Below are positions 45,522 to 55,134 of a stretch of 64,000 bases of DNA, piece by piece. Under the pieces are notes generated by a model. The model saw nothing but the letters and a program-made list of their open reading frames with translations, did not search any database and was not told where the DNA came from. The position numbers and the translations under genes were made by a program. The DNA is from Streptomyces sp. NBC_00464 (lineage in GTDB: Bacteria > Actinomycetota > Actinomycetes > Streptomycetales > Streptomycetaceae). Numbering within the stretch: position 1 is the stretch's first letter; each line of letters opens with the position of its first letter. Location: the NCBI RefSeq assembly GCF_036013915.1, contig NZ_CP107899.1, positions 4,216,001 to 4,280,000 of the forward strand, written 5' to 3'.

Positions 45522-46664
45522 TTACTTGTCGATGTCGCCGACGACGAAGAACAGCGAACCGAGAATCGCCACCATGTCGGCGACGAGCGTGCCCGGCAGC
45601 AGCTCGGTGAGCGCCTGGATGTTGTTGAACGAGGCGGAGCGGAGCTTCAGCCGGTACGGGGTCTTCTCGCCCTTGGACACCAGGTAGTAGCCGTTGACGC
45701 CGAGCGGGTTCTCGGTCCAGGCGTAGGTGTGGCCCTCGGGGGCCTTCAGCACCTTGGGCAGCCGCTGGTTGATCGGACCGGGCGCCAGATCGGCCATCCG
45801 GTCCAGGCAGGCGTCCGCCAGGTCCAGGGCGTTGTGCGTCTGGTCCAGCAGGCACTCGAACCGGGCCAGGCAGTCGCCCTCGGTACGGGTGACGACCTTC
45901 AGGGTGTCCTGGAGCTCCCCGTACGCGAGATACGGCTCGTCGCGCCGCAGGTCGAAGTCGACGCCCGAGGCGCGGGCGATCGGCCCGGACACCCCGTAGG
46001 CGTGCACCGCCTCGGCCGACAGCACCCCCACCCCGCGGGTACGGCCCCGGAAGATCTCGTTGCCCAGCACCAGCTTGTCGTAGACGTCCATCCGGGAGCG
46101 GACCGAGGCGACGGCGTCCCGGGCGCGGCCGAGCCAGCCCGCCGGGAGGTCCTCCTTGAGGCCGCCGACCCGGTTGAACATGTAGTGCATCCGGCCGCCG
46201 GAGACCTCCTCCATTACGGCCTGGAGCTCCTCGCGCTCCCGGAACGCGTAGAACACCGGGGTGATCCCGCCGAGTTCCAGCGGGTACGAACCGAGGAACA
46301 TCAGGTGGTTGAGGACCCGGTTCAGCTCGGCGAGCAGGGTGCGCGTCCAGACCGCGCGCTCCGGCACCTCCATGGCGAGCATCCGCTCGACGGCCATCAC
46401 GACGCCCAGCTCGTTGGAGAACGCCGACAGCCAGTCGTGGCGGTTGGCGAGCATCACGATCTGCCGGTAGTCGCGGGCCTCGAAGAGCTTCTCCGCGCCG
46501 CGGTGCATATAGCCGATGACCGGTTCGGCGTGCTGGATGCGTTCGCCGTCCAGGACGATGCGCAGACGGAGCACGCCGTGGGTGGAGGGGTGCTGGGGGC
46601 CGATGTTGAGCACCATGTCGGTGCTCTCCGCCGCGCCGCCGATGCCGACTGTCGTCTCCGTCAT
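45522..46664 (-). CDS. nuoD2: NADH-quinone oxidoreductase subunit D, second copy (49-kDa subunit type)
   Basis: A 380-residue NuoD/NDUFS2-type subunit. [16 protein letters not shown] lies near residues 20-35 and the quinone-side HRGAEKLFE near 54-62, with [10 protein letters not shown] and the late TEGDCLARF and GYYLVSKGE segments. Solitary copies of this kind occur in Streptomyces outside the nuo operon. A TACTGT -10 box ends five bases before ATG 46664, so it may have its own leaderless promoter. Arg55 in HRG corresponds to Arg85 of the mammalian 49-kDa subunit, which NDUFAF7 dimethylates; a MidA/NDUFAF7-family gene lies just upstream. Confidence 0.93.
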   Translation of the reverse strand: MTETTVGIGGAAESTDMVLNIGPQHPSTHGVLRLRIVLDGERIQHAEPVIGYMHRGAEKLFEARDYRQIVMLANRHDWLSAFSNELGVVMAVERMLAMEVPERAVWTRTLLAELNRVLNHLMFLGSYPLELGGITPVFYAFREREELQAVMEEVSGGRMHYMFNRVGGLKEDLPAGWLGRARDAVASVRSRMDVYDKLVLGNEIFRGRTRGVGVLSAEAVHAYGVSGPIARASGVDFDLRRDEPYLAYGELQDTLKVVTRTEGDCLARFECLLDQTHNALDLADACLDRMADLAPGPINQRLPKVLKAPEGHTYAWTENPLGVNGYYLVSKGEKTPYRLKLRSASFNNIQALTELLPGTLVADMVAILGSLFFVVGDIDK

Positions 46665-46669
46665 GGGGG

Positions 46670-46675
46670 ACAGTA
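46670..46675 (-). promoter_or_regulatory. -10 box of a likely leaderless nuoD2 promoter
   Basis: TACTGT on the minus strand, ending five bases (CCCCC) before the nuoD2 ATG, which has no ribosome binding site. It indicates that nuoD2 can be expressed apart from the upstream methyltransferase gene. Confidence 0.5.
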
Positions 46676-46693
46676 TTGCCTGCGGCCCGGCTT

Positions 46694-46740
46694 CCCGGGG
46701 CTCCGCCCCGGACCCCGCTCCTCAATCGCCGGAGGGGCCG
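46694..46740. repeat. Dispersed Streptomyces intergenic repeat with a GC hairpin
   Basis: CCGGGG-CTCCG-CCCCGG (46695-46711) followed by GACCCCGCTCCTCAATCGCC and GGAGGGGCC. From memory this string recurs between genes in many Streptomyces genomes. It supplies the last codons and the stop (TGA, 46722-46724) of the minus-strand methyltransferase gene and puts a hairpin between that gene and nuoD2. Confidence 0.65.
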
Positions 46741-47723
46741 GACGGGGACGGGCCCGGGACCCGTTGCGTCAGCCAGCCGAAGTCGCCCAGGCCGCCCCGG
46801 GCCGTGAGCTCCGCCGCCTGGCCCGCGGACGCCAGGGCGCGCACGTATCCCGCCGGGTCGCCCGACGCCAGGGACAGCGGCGGGCGTTCACCACTGACGC
46901 CCAGCTGCCGCAGCGCCTCCCGCTGGCTGCGGATCTCCGCACCCGGGCCGCCCGCCGCCGCGCACGCGTCCAGGGCCACGTGCGAGGTGAGGTCGCAGCT
47001 GCCGTCCGGCACCGGGCGCACCTCCCGCCCCGCCCGGAAACCGGTCAGCGTGCCGAACGGCGGCCGCTCCTCCCGTACGTGGCAGTAGTCCACCGCCACC
47101 GCGAGCCCGGCGGTCAGCGTGGACACCGCGCCCGCCCACGCCTCGTCGCGCGGGCGGCCGATCTCGGCCCTGCTGCCCGGCCCCGCCGACGGCCACCAGC
47201 GGTGCAGCCATCGCGCGTCCGCCCCGCTCACCGGTTCACCCGGCCGCTCCGCGCCGTCCGCCGTCCGCACCAGGACGTACCGCTCGACGCCGTCCGCATC
47301 CGTCTCGGCGACCGGCACCGGCACGTTGTCCAGCCACTCGTTGGCGAACAGCAGCCCGCGCACCCCCTGCGGCGGCTCGGCGCACCACTCCACCCGCGGG
47401 TCCAGACCGGGCGGGCGGGCGGCGAGCTCGACGGCGTACGCCCGTACCGTGAGGCCGTCCCCGCCCTCGGCAGGCAGCGCGGCGAGCACCCCCGTCAACA
47501 GCTCTCCGCGCCCCGCCCCCAGATCCACCAGGTCCACATCCGAGGTCCCCAGTTCCGCGGCCGTCCTGACCAGCAGCCGGGCGACGGCCGCGGCGAACAG
47601 CGGGGAGGCGTGCACCGAGGTACGGAAATGCCCCGCAGGCCCTTCGGGGCTCCGGTAAAACCCCTCGTCCCCGTACAAAGCGGCCTCGGCCGCCTCCTGC
47701 CACCCACGCCACTCATCCGTCAC
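46722..47723 (-). CDS. MidA/NDUFAF7-family SAM-dependent methyltransferase
   Basis: A 333-residue protein. The start is GTG 47721-47723 ([18 protein letters not shown]). Motif I is [16 protein letters not shown] (residues about 64-79). [12 protein letters not shown] and the YFHRTSVH-like entry [20 protein letters not shown] match the DUF185 family. Human NDUFAF7 and Dictyostelium MidA belong here; NDUFAF7 dimethylates an arginine in the 49-kDa subunit of complex I. The downstream gene is nuoD2, the bacterial counterpart of that subunit, 57 bases away. Substrate identity is therefore a strong inference. Divergent from the histidine kinase. Confidence 0.88.
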   Translation of the reverse strand: MTDEWRGWQEAAEAALYGDEGFYRSPEGPAGHFRTSVHASPLFAAAVARLLVRTAAELGTSDVDLVDLGAGRGELLTGVLAALPAEGGDGLTVRAYAVELAARPPGLDPRVEWCAEPPQGVRGLLFANEWLDNVPVPVAETDADGVERYVLVRTADGAERPGEPVSGADARWLHRWWPSAGPGSRAEIGRPRDEAWAGAVSTLTAGLAVAVDYCHVREERPPFGTLTGFRAGREVRPVPDGSCDLTSHVALDACAAAGGPGAEIRSQREALRQLGVSGERPPLSLASGDPAGYVRALASAGQAAELTARGGLGDFGWLTQRVPGPSPSGPSGD

Positions 47724-47819
47724 GTTCCCAAGTCTCCACCTTGGGGAGTACGGTCTCCGGACCCGGATCGGCCCTTCGGCTGACCCCGGCACCCCTTGGC
47801 TTTCCCTACGCTGGGTCAC

Positions 47820-49034
47820 GTGCAGCGCCTCTACGATTTCATCCGCAGACACCCGACGGGCGTCGACAGCTTCTGGGCCGTCTTCCTCCTCGGGATCTCC
47901 GGCATGACGATCGTGGTCGGCGGGGACGCGGACGGTGGCCGGGTACAGCGCATCGCCATAGTGCCGATCGTCATCGGCCTCTGCACCGTCGTCGCGCTGC
48001 GCCGGCGCGCACCCGAGAAGATGCTGCTGCTCGCCATCGCGATGGGCGTGGCCCAGCTGGTGATCGGGGTCAGACCCACCCTCGCGAACTTCGCCATGCT
48101 GGTGATCACCTTCACCGTGGCCACCGTCGGCGAACGCTGGGCGTCCCGGCTCTCCCTGGCCTGCAGCCTGTGCGCGGCGGGTGTCTCCCAGCTCCGCTGG
48201 CCGGAGCAGGAGGGGGCGCCGCGCGGCTGGGCGGAGTCGGTGTTCCTGGTCGTCGTGATGACGGTGCCGTTCGTCCTGGCCTGGGTGCTCGGTGACTCGA
48301 TGCGGACCCGGCGGGCCTACTTCGACCAGCTGGAGGAGCGCGCCGCCCGGCTGGAGCGGGAGCGCGAGGCGCAGTCGAAGGTCGCGGTGGCGGCCGAGCG
48401 GGCCCGTATCGCCCGCGAACTCCACGACGTCGTCGCGCACAACGTATCCGTGATGGTGGTGCAGGCGGACGGTGCCGCCTATGTGATGGACGCGGCCCCC
48501 GACCAGGCCCGGCAGGCACTGGAGACGATCTCCAGCACCGGCCGGCAGGCGCTCGCGGAGATGCGGCGACTGCTGGGCGTGCTGCGCACGGGGGACACCC
48601 CGGAGACGGGGGAGTACGTCCCGCAGCCCGACGTCGACCAGATCGAGGACCTGATCGAGCACGTCAGGGCGGCCGGTCTGGCCGTCGACTTCAAGATCGA
48701 GGGCACCCCGCGCTCGCTGCCCAGCGGCGTCGAGCTGACGGCGTACCGCATCGTGCAGGAAGCCCTGACCAACACCCGCAAGCACGGCGGTCCGAACGCC
48801 GGGGCCAGCGTGCGACTGGTCTACTTCGACGACGGTCTCGGCCTGCTGGTGGAGGACGACGGCCGGGGTGCGGCGCACGAGCTGTACGAGGACGGCGGCG
48901 CCGACGGCGCGGGCCACGGCATGATCGGCATGCGCGAACGGGTCGGCATGGTCGGCGGCACGCTCGACGCCGGACCGCGCCCCGGCGGCGGATTCCGGAT
49001 CAGCGCGCTGCTGCCGCTCAAGGCCGCGAACTAG
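47820..49034 (+). CDS. Two-component sensor histidine kinase (NarL-system type)
   Basis: A 404-residue kinase. The start is GTG 47820; TACGCT lies eight bases before it, suggesting a leaderless message. About five hydrophobic segments occupy residues 20-155, then a short coiled coil. The HisKA_3 dimerisation helix is [20 protein letters not shown] with His202, followed by a HATPase_c domain ([30 protein letters not shown]). It has no extracytoplasmic sensor, so it may sense a membrane event. The cognate response regulator follows 61 bases downstream. Confidence 0.92.
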   Translation: MQRLYDFIRRHPTGVDSFWAVFLLGISGMTIVVGGDADGGRVQRIAIVPIVIGLCTVVALRRRAPEKMLLLAIAMGVAQLVIGVRPTLANFAMLVITFTVATVGERWASRLSLACSLCAAGVSQLRWPEQEGAPRGWAESVFLVVVMTVPFVLAWVLGDSMRTRRAYFDQLEERAARLEREREAQSKVAVAAERARIARELHDVVAHNVSVMVVQADGAAYVMDAAPDQARQALETISSTGRQALAEMRRLLGVLRTGDTPETGEYVPQPDVDQIEDLIEHVRAAGLAVDFKIEGTPRSLPSGVELTAYRIVQEALTNTRKHGGPNAGASVRLVYFDDGLGLLVEDDGRGAAHELYEDGGADGAGHGMIGMRERVGMVGGTLDAGPRPGGGFRISALLPLKAAN

Positions 49035-49095
49035 GGACCCCAGGGTCTGTCGTACGCCGAAACCGACCGCAGAACGAACAGGAGACAGGGACCCC

Positions 49096-49770
49096 ATGGC
49101 GATCCGCGTGATGCTCGTCGACGACCAGGCGCTGCTGCGCACCGGCTTCCGGATGGTGCTCGCCGCGCAGCCGGACATGGAGGTCGTCGCCGAGGCCGGC
49201 GACGGCGCGGAGGCGATCGAGAACCTCCGCTCCACCGCTGTCGACGTGGTGCTGATGGACGTACGCATGCCCCGGCTGGACGGCGTCGAGGCCACCCGCC
49301 GCATCTGCGCGCAGCCCGATGCGCCCAAGGTGCTCATCCTGACGACGTTCGACCTCGACGAGTACGCCTTCTCGGGGCTGAAGGCGGGGGCCAGCGGCTT
49401 CATGCTGAAGGACGTGCCGCCGGGCGAACTGCTCGCCGCGATCCGTTCCGTGCACAGCGGCGACGCCGTCGTCGCCCCGTCCACCACCCGCCGGCTGCTC
49501 GACCGCTTCTCCTCGATGCTGCCCAGCGGCACGTCCGAGCCCCAGCACAAGGACGTCGCCAAGCTCACCGAACGCGAACGCGAGGTGATGCTCCTGGTGG
49601 CCCAGGGCCTGTCGAACGGCGAGATCGCTGGGCGTCTGGTGCTCTCCGAGGCGACGGTGAAGACGCACGTCGGCCGCATCCTGACCAAGCTGCGCCTGCG
49701 TGACCGGGTGCAGGTCGTCGTGCTCGCGTACGAGACCGGGCTGGTGCGCGCCGGGGGCGGGGCGGGCTGA
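49096..49770 (+). CDS. NarL/LuxR-type response regulator
   Basis: A 224-residue regulator. The receiver domain carries VDDQALLR and the phospho-acceptor Asp55 in VVLMDVRMP, with Lys near 106 in FMLKDVPP. The C-terminal helix-turn-helix (residues about 155-215) reads [20 protein letters not shown] then [20 protein letters not shown], typical LuxR. It is paired with the kinase upstream. The regulon is unknown. The next gene starts only 3 bases after the stop, so it is probably in the same operon. Confidence 0.93.
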   Translation: MAIRVMLVDDQALLRTGFRMVLAAQPDMEVVAEAGDGAEAIENLRSTAVDVVLMDVRMPRLDGVEATRRICAQPDAPKVLILTTFDLDEYAFSGLKAGASGFMLKDVPPGELLAAIRSVHSGDAVVAPSTTRRLLDRFSSMLPSGTSEPQHKDVAKLTEREREVMLLVAQGLSNGEIAGRLVLSEATVKTHVGRILTKLRLRDRVQVVVLAYETGLVRAGGGAG

Positions 49771-49773
49771 CCG

Positions 49774-50543
49774 GTGGGCGTGCTCCTCTGGATCAACGGT
49801 CCCTTCGGCGGCGGCAAGACGCAAACGGCGTACGAGCTGCGGCGTCGGCTGCCCGGCAGCGTGGTCTGCGATCCGGAGCACGTCGGCTTCGGGCTGCACC
49901 GGACGCTGCCGCCCGCGCTGCGCGGGGACTTCCAGGATCTGCCGGCCTGGCGGCAGGGGGTGCGCGACATGCTGGATCTCGCCCTGCGCGGGCATCCGGG
50001 CACGGTCATCGCCCCCATGACCCTGGTCGACGCCGGCTACTTCGCGGAGATCGTCGGGCGGCTGCGGGAGGACGGGCACCCGGTGCACCACTTCGCCCTG
50101 CTCGCCGAGCGTGCGACGGTGCTGCGACGGCTGAGTGAGCGTGGGCTGGGGCGGGGCCCTCGGACCGACCGGCGCATGGGGGGCGGCGTCGCGGGTCTGG
50201 GCACGCGCATCTGCGGCGTTGTCGTCAATCAACAACGCTCCGCGTTGCCTCAATCCTCCGCCTTGCAGCTGCACGCACCCAGACCCGCTCCTTCTCCCGC
50301 CCCCCATGCGCCGGTCGGCCCGGGCGCGAGAGCTTCGCCGTCGCGAAACTGGACCACTGCCTGGAGCGGCTCGCGGGCCCGGAGTTCGCCGAGCACATCC
50401 GTACCGACCGGCTGACGGTCCCGCAGGTCGCCGACCGGATCGCCGCGTCGGCGGGTCTCACCCCGCTGCCGGACACGGACAGCGCGCTGCGGCACCGGGT
50501 GCGGCGGGCCTGGACGGGGATCAAGCACATCCGCCTCGACTGA
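49774..50543 (+). pseudogene. P-loop kinase-like (TmrB-type) protein gene interrupted by a repeat element
   Basis: From GTG 49774 the N-terminal part is intact: [20 protein letters not shown] (Walker A near residues 7-14), then a nucleotide-kinase-like fold to about residue 125 (VLRRLSERGLGRG). At about 50153 the sequence enters a 170-base hairpin element. Beyond 50327 the family sequence resumes in another frame as RESFAVAKLDHCLERLAGPE and ends KHIRLD at the TGA 50541-50543. The open frame from 49774 runs through the element and stops at 50415, making a 213-residue hybrid. Relatives include tunicamycin-resistance-like ATP-binding proteins of Streptomyces. Function probably lost, though the hybrid could still bind ATP. 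Confidence 0.8.
50153..50328. repeat. Hairpin-forming MITE-like element inserted in the P-loop gene
   Basis: The ends are inverted: CCGACCGGCGCATGGGGGGC (50165-50184) continuing GG matches the complement of 50297-50318 over 22 bases without mismatch. Further in, 50191-50208 and 50271-50288 pair at 15 of 18, and GCGTTGT (50216-50222) pairs with ACAACGC (50232-50238) at the tip. The whole folds as one long hairpin. From memory, its centre resembles a sequence repeated between genes in many Streptomyces. No target duplication could be identified with certainty. It has no coding capacity for a transposase. Confidence 0.85.
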
Positions 50544-50558
50544 GCGGGGGCGCCGGGC

Positions 50559-51677
50559 TCAGCGCAGGATCCCCTCCAGGAAGTCGCTGCCGAGCCGCGC
50601 CACCACGGTCAGGTCCAGCTGGTGCAGTACGTACCGGCCGCGGCGCCGCGTCGTGACCAGGCCGGCCTTCTTGAGCACCGTGAGATGGCGGGAGACCTCG
50701 GGAGAGGTGATCCCGTTCGTGTCGGCGAGCTCCCCGGTCGTGTACGGCGAGCGGGCGATGTTGCGGCACAGACGCATCCGCATCGGGTGGGCCAGGGCCT
50801 CCATCCGGAGCTGGAGCAGTTCCACCGAGGCGGGCGAGGGCAGCTCCGGCCGGTGCACGGGATAGTGGATCACCGGTCGCCAGCCCGGGGCGTGCAGCAC
50901 CATCAGATGCGGCCAGCCGAAGCTGGTCGGGATGAGGGTGAGGCCCGCGCCGATGTCGGGGTCGGTGGCGTCGGTCGAGCCCTCGGTCAGCTTGTCGACG
51001 CTGATCCGCTTCCCGTCCTCGTCGACCGAGAGCGCGGGCGAGACCGCCCGCACGGCCTCGGCGAGCCCCTTGTGCCGCAGCAGATCCGTCTTGTGCCGCG
51101 CGTCGGCCGCCAGCTGGACCCGCACCCGCTGCCAGGTGTCCGCGAAGAACGCCTCGTCGCAGTCCTCGAGGAGGCGCCGGATCCAGCGGCGTACGGGGGC
51201 GGGGTCGGCCAGCAGCCGCTGGGTGAACTCCACCTGCTGCGGGCCGCGCGCCGCCGCCATGTCCAGGGCCCGCGCCCGCATGCCGGGATCGTGCAGGGGG
51301 GAGGCCGCGCCGGTCCCGTACAGGTTCGCGCAGGTGAACTCCAGGGCGGCGGAGACGAACCGCTCGTCGTCCAGCCGGTCCAGGATGTCCAGGTCCTCGG
51401 CGAGGTCGGCGCCCGTCCTGCCGTTGCCGCCGAGGACACCGGCGAACGGCATGAAGATGTCCGAGAACGTGTTCCGCCACAGGAAGTCGGCCTCGTGCAG
51501 CCGGTCGGCCAGGTCCGGCTCCAGAGACGTGGTGGTGGCCGTCGTCCAGCCGTGCAGCCCGGGGTGGTGTCCCGGCTCGGACAGCGCGTGCAGGGCGACC
51601 CCCAGCTCGACGAGGGGAGAGGTCTCGAAGACGACGCGGCCGGGGTCGAGCCCCGCGATGTCGATGGTTACGCTCAC
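50559..51677 (-). CDS. ArsR-type regulator with DUF5937 N-terminal region
   Basis: A 372-residue protein. The C-terminal winged helix (residues about 285-360) reads RMRLCRNIARSPYTTGELAD then SPEVSRHLTVLKKAGLV, an ArsR-type domain; no metal-binding cysteine pair is visible. The first 270 residues match the actinobacterial DUF5937 region, probably for ligand binding or dimerisation. Start ATG 51677. A perfect inverted repeat lies 40 bases upstream of the start, a likely autoregulatory operator. Target genes other than itself are not evident. Confidence 0.85.
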   Translation of the reverse strand: MSVTIDIAGLDPGRVVFETSPLVELGVALHALSEPGHHPGLHGWTTATTTSLEPDLADRLHEADFLWRNTFSDIFMPFAGVLGGNGRTGADLAEDLDILDRLDDERFVSAALEFTCANLYGTGAASPLHDPGMRARALDMAAARGPQQVEFTQRLLADPAPVRRWIRRLLEDCDEAFFADTWQRVRVQLAADARHKTDLLRHKGLAEAVRAVSPALSVDEDGKRISVDKLTEGSTDATDPDIGAGLTLIPTSFGWPHLMVLHAPGWRPVIHYPVHRPELPSPASVELLQLRMEALAHPMRMRLCRNIARSPYTTGELADTNGITSPEVSRHLTVLKKAGLVTTRRRGRYVLHQLDLTVVARLGSDFLEGILR

Positions 51678-51716
51678 CCGTCCATGGTGCGGGGTGAACG
51701 GGGCGGTCCGGACCGC

Positions 51717-51737
51717 GATTGACGGACGGCGTCAATC
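51717..51737. promoter_or_regulatory. Perfect palindrome upstream of the ArsR/DUF5937 gene
   Basis: Arms GATTGACG (51717-51724) and CGTCAATC (51730-51737) with a 5-base centre. Placed 40 bases before the regulator start codon, so probably the operator of this regulator. Confidence 0.65.
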
Positions 51738-51761
51738 GGCGGCCCGCCGGGTGTGCGCGCC

Positions 51762-52976
51762 CTACCGCCGGTCCACCCGCTTCAGGAACTCCGCCACTGC
51801 CGCACGGACGTCCGCCGCCGTCCACTCCAGCCCTGCCTCCGACACCGTGACCTCGGTGAACGACAGTCCGGGAGGGCCCGCGGCAGCCGGGTGCCACTTG
51901 CGGAAGAGGGCCACGCCCGTCTCCTCGGCCTGACGTACGGACGCCTCGCTCAGGGCGTCCGCCGGGTGGGGCAGCCAGACCTGGAACTGGTGCGTGTGCG
52001 GGGGTTCCGGGTGCACCCGGAACCACCCGGCACCGGCCTCCGTGAACCCTTCGGCCAGCGCCGCGGCCACCACCTTCGCGTGCGCCACGTACGACGGCAG
52101 CTTCGGCAGCTCCCGGTCCAGGCCGATCAGCGCGGCGAGCGCCGCCGGGAACTGCTGGAAGAGCTGACCCCCGTACCGGTGCCGCCAGGTGCGGGCCTCC
52201 TCGATCAGCGAGGCGGACCCGGCGAGCGCCGCCCCGGAGATTCCGCCGAGGGTCTTGTAGAACGACACGTACACACTGTCCGCGAGCGCCGCGATCTCCG
52301 GCAGTTCACGCCCGAAGCGGGAAGCGCACTCCCACAGCCGCGCCCCGTCGAAGTGCACCACCGCGTCGCGCTCGCGAGCCGCCGCCACCACGGCCTCCAG
52401 CTCCTCCCACGTGGGCAGGACGAAGCCGGCGTCACGCAGCGGCAGCTCCAGCATCAGGGTGCCGAACGGCTCCGCGAAGTCGCGGACCTCGTCGGCCGTG
52501 GGCAGCCGCGGCGCGGACGTCGGGTGGACGGTACGCAGTCCGCTGACCGCCGACAGGGCGCCGCGCTCGTGCACCTCGGGGTGGGCGAGCGGGTGCAGGG
52601 CCACCGTGGCGTTGCCGGTGCGGCCGGCCCAGCAGCGCAGCGCGACCTGCTGTGCCATCGTCCCGGTCGGGAAGAACGCGGCGGCCTCGGTGCCCAGCAG
52701 TCCGGCGATCCGCTGCTCCAGCTCGGCGACGACGCCGTCGCCGTAGATGTCCGCGGGCCGGTCCGGATCGGTGACCGTGGCCGCGCCCGCGGTCAGTGCC
52801 GCCAGCTGCTCGCCGAGCGAACGGTCCACCGGCGTCCGGGCCAGGATCCGGTCGGCCTGCCGCCACGCGCTGATGCGGCGCAGCCGCTGCGCGTCGGCAT
52901 CCTCGTCCCCGTATCCGCGGGGGATCTGTGTCCCGTCCGCCGCCTCGTCGTGCACCTGCTCGTCTCTGTCTGCCAT
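51762..52976 (-). CDS. Threonine-aldolase-like PLP enzyme (beta-eliminating lyase family)
   Basis: A 404-residue fold-type I PLP enzyme. The start is ATG 52974-52976 (MADRDEQVHDEAADG); the longer open frame upstream is not supported. The PLP lysine is Lys241 in SFYKTLGG and the pyridine-nitrogen aspartate is Asp210 in VHFDGARLWE. Low-specificity L-threonine aldolases cleave threonine to glycine and acetaldehyde; this protein is longer at the N-terminus and diverged, so the substrate may differ. It diverges from the DUF2520-panC operon. Its stop is 24 bases from the palindrome. Confidence 0.85.
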   Translation of the reverse strand: MADRDEQVHDEAADGTQIPRGYGDEDADAQRLRRISAWRQADRILARTPVDRSLGEQLAALTAGAATVTDPDRPADIYGDGVVAELEQRIAGLLGTEAAAFFPTGTMAQQVALRCWAGRTGNATVALHPLAHPEVHERGALSAVSGLRTVHPTSAPRLPTADEVRDFAEPFGTLMLELPLRDAGFVLPTWEELEAVVAAARERDAVVHFDGARLWECASRFGRELPEIAALADSVYVSFYKTLGGISGAALAGSASLIEEARTWRHRYGGQLFQQFPAALAALIGLDRELPKLPSYVAHAKVVAAALAEGFTEAGAGWFRVHPEPPHTHQFQVWLPHPADALSEASVRQAEETGVALFRKWHPAAAGPPGLSFTEVTVSEAGLEWTAADVRAAVAEFLKRVDRR

Positions 52977-53164
52977 GGGACGATCATCACGCAGAACGCA
53001 GCCCCTGCCCACAGGGTATTGACGCCCCCGGCCCGCAAGGTGCCGCAGCGGTCCGGAGTTTCCCACAGCCTGTGGACAGCCGGGGGGTCGGACGAAACGC
53101 TGGCGTAGCATGCAGAGAAATCGTCCGGTACCCCCCGCGGACTGGAACGGAAGGCCACCGCCGC

Positions 53165-54121
53165 GTGAATGCAACTGCCCCCCAGGAGCCCCTCGACGCG
53201 AGGGACCGCCCCGCCCGGCTCACCGTCGGCGTCGTGGGCGCGGGCCGCGTCGGCCCCGCCCTCGCCGCAGCCCTGGCACTCGCCGGGCACCGCCCGGTCG
53301 CCGTGTCGGGCGTCTCCGACGCCTCGGTGCGCCGCGCCGCCACCCTGCTCCCGGACGTCCCCCTGGTGACGCCCGCCGAGGTCCTCGCGCGCGCGGAACT
53401 GGTCCTGCTGACGGTGCCCGACGACGCCCTGCCGGGTCTTGTCGAGGGCCTCGCGGAGACCGGCGCGGTCCGCCCCGGCCAGCTGATCGTCCACACCTCG
53501 GGCCGGTACGGGACGAAGGTGCTGGATCCCGCGCTGCGGGCCGGCGCCCTGCCGCTGGCCCTGCACCCGGCGATGACGTTCACCGGCACCTCCGTGGACG
53601 TCCAGCGGCTGGCCGGCTGCTCCTTCGGGGTGACGGCCCCCGAGCAGCTGCGGCTCGCCGCCGAGGCGCTGGTCATCGAGATGGGCGGCGAGCCCGAGTG
53701 GATCGCCGAGGAGGCCCGCCCGCTCTACCACGCGGCGCTCGCCCTGGGCGCGAACCACCTGGTCACCCTGGTGGCCCAGTCGATGGAGCTGCTGCGCACG
53801 GCCGGGGTCGCCGCCCCCGACCGGATGCTCGGCCCGCTCCTCGGCGCCGCCCTGGACAACGCCCTGCGCTCCGGTGACGCCGCCCTGACCGGCCCGGTCG
53901 CCCGGGGTGACGCGGGCACCGTCGCCGCGCACATCGGCGAGCTGCGCACCCATGCCCCGCAGACGGTGGCCGGTTACGTCGCGATGGCCCGCGCCACCGC
54001 CGACCGCGCACTCGCCCACGGCATGCTCAAGCCGGAGCTCGCCGAGGACCTGCTCGACGTCCTGGCCGACGGCTCGGGCGCCCCGGGCAGCGCCGGCACC
54101 GGACCGGAGGAATCCCGATGA
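53165..54121 (+). CDS. Rossmann-fold/DUF2520 protein, first gene of the CoA/NAD operon
   Basis: A 318-residue protein. The start is GTG 53165. The NAD(P)-binding turn is [20 protein letters not shown] (residues about 22-41), followed by a reductase-like middle ([24 protein letters not shown]) and a C-terminal helical DUF2520 domain ([20 protein letters not shown]). The fold resembles pyrroline-5-carboxylate and ketopantoate reductases. It overlaps panC by 4 bases and belongs to the panC-nadB-nadC-coaX run, so a reductase step in pantothenate supply is attractive but unproven. A TAGCAT box near 53105 may be its -10. Confidence 0.85.
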   Translation: MNATAPQEPLDARDRPARLTVGVVGAGRVGPALAAALALAGHRPVAVSGVSDASVRRAATLLPDVPLVTPAEVLARAELVLLTVPDDALPGLVEGLAETGAVRPGQLIVHTSGRYGTKVLDPALRAGALPLALHPAMTFTGTSVDVQRLAGCSFGVTAPEQLRLAAEALVIEMGGEPEWIAEEARPLYHAALALGANHLVTLVAQSMELLRTAGVAAPDRMLGPLLGAALDNALRSGDAALTGPVARGDAGTVAAHIGELRTHAPQTVAGYVAMARATADRALAHGMLKPELAEDLLDVLADGSGAPGSAGTGPEESR

Positions 54122-55134
54122 CCGCATCCGCCGCCACCCTGCTCCGTACCGCCGCCGAACTGACGGGGTACCCCCCCGAGGACGACCGGGCCGAGCGTGC
54201 CGTCGTCATGACGATGGGCGCTCTGCACGAGGGCCACGCCTCCCTGATACAAACCGCACGTGCGGTTGTCGGACCGGCCGGACAGGTCGTCGTCACCGTC
54301 TTCGTCAACCCGCTCCAGTTCGGCGAGAGCGCCGACCTCGACCGCTACCCGCGCACCCTGGACGCCGATCTCGCGGTGGCCGGCGCGGCCGGCGCCGACG
54401 TGGTCTTCGCGCCGTCCGTCGACGAGGTCTACCCCGGCGGCGAACCGCAGGTCCGGATCTCCGCGGGCCCGATGGGCGAGCGCCTCGAAGGCGCCTCCCG
54501 TCCCGGGCACTTCGACGGCATGCTCACCGTCGTCGCCAAGCTGCTCCACCTCACCCGCCCCGATGTCGCGTTCTTCGGGCAGAAGGACGCCCAGCAGCTG
54601 GCGCTGATCCGCCGCATGGTGCGCGATCTGAACTTCCCCGTGGAGATCGTGGGCGTGGAGACGGCCCGGGAGCCGGACGGCCTCGCGCTGTCCAGCCGCA
54701 ACCGCTTCCTCGACCCGCACGAGCGCCACACCGCGCTCGCCCTGTCCCGCGCGCTGTTCGCGGCCCGTGACCGGCTCGCCGCCCAGCAGGCCCTGCACGC
54801 CCGCGCGCAGACCGCCGGGGCGACGGAGGGCCGGGCCGCCGGACTCACCCGGCTCGGCGAGGCCCGGCTGGCGGCCGACGCCCAGGCGGTCGCCCGGGCC
54901 CGGCCGGACGGCGGCCCCGCGGCCGTGCGCGCCGCCGCCCGCACGATCCTGGACGACGCGGCAGCCGAACAGCCCCCGCTCGACCTCGACTACCTGGCGC
55001 TCGTGGACCCGGCGGACTTCACCGAGATCCCCGACGACCGCACCGACGGCGACGCGATCCTCGCCATTGCCGGCCGGGTGGGCGCCACCCGCCTCATCGA
55101 CAACATCCCGCTGACCTTCGGAGCCCCCGCGTGA
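54118..55134 (+). CDS. panC: Pantothenate synthetase
   Basis: A 338-residue ligase joining pantoate and beta-alanine with ATP. The HIGH-like motif is [13 protein letters not shown] (residues about 31-43); [36 protein letters not shown] and LSSRNRFL complete the active site. The C-terminal domain is longer than in E. coli PanC because of an Ala/Arg-rich insertion near 225-285. It overlaps the upstream DUF2520 gene (ATGA) and the nadB start (4 bases), so translation is coupled throughout. CoaX downstream takes the product. Confidence 0.95.
   Translation: MTASAATLLRTAAELTGYPPEDDRAERAVVMTMGALHEGHASLIQTARAVVGPAGQVVVTVFVNPLQFGESADLDRYPRTLDADLAVAGAAGADVVFAPSVDEVYPGGEPQVRISAGPMGERLEGASRPGHFDGMLTVVAKLLHLTRPDVAFFGQKDAQQLALIRRMVRDLNFPVEIVGVETAREPDGLALSSRNRFLDPHERHTALALSRALFAARDRLAAQQALHARAQTAGATEGRAAGLTRLGEARLAADAQAVARARPDGGPAAVRAAARTILDDAAAEQPPLDLDYLALVDPADFTEIPDDRTDGDAILAIAGRVGATRLIDNIPLTFGAPA

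Noticed and set aside
46722..50018. A 1098-codon open frame on the minus strand
   Set aside because: Only its last 333 codons (to 47723) show family sequence; the rest is antisense to the kinase, regulator and P-loop genes, an effect of high GC.
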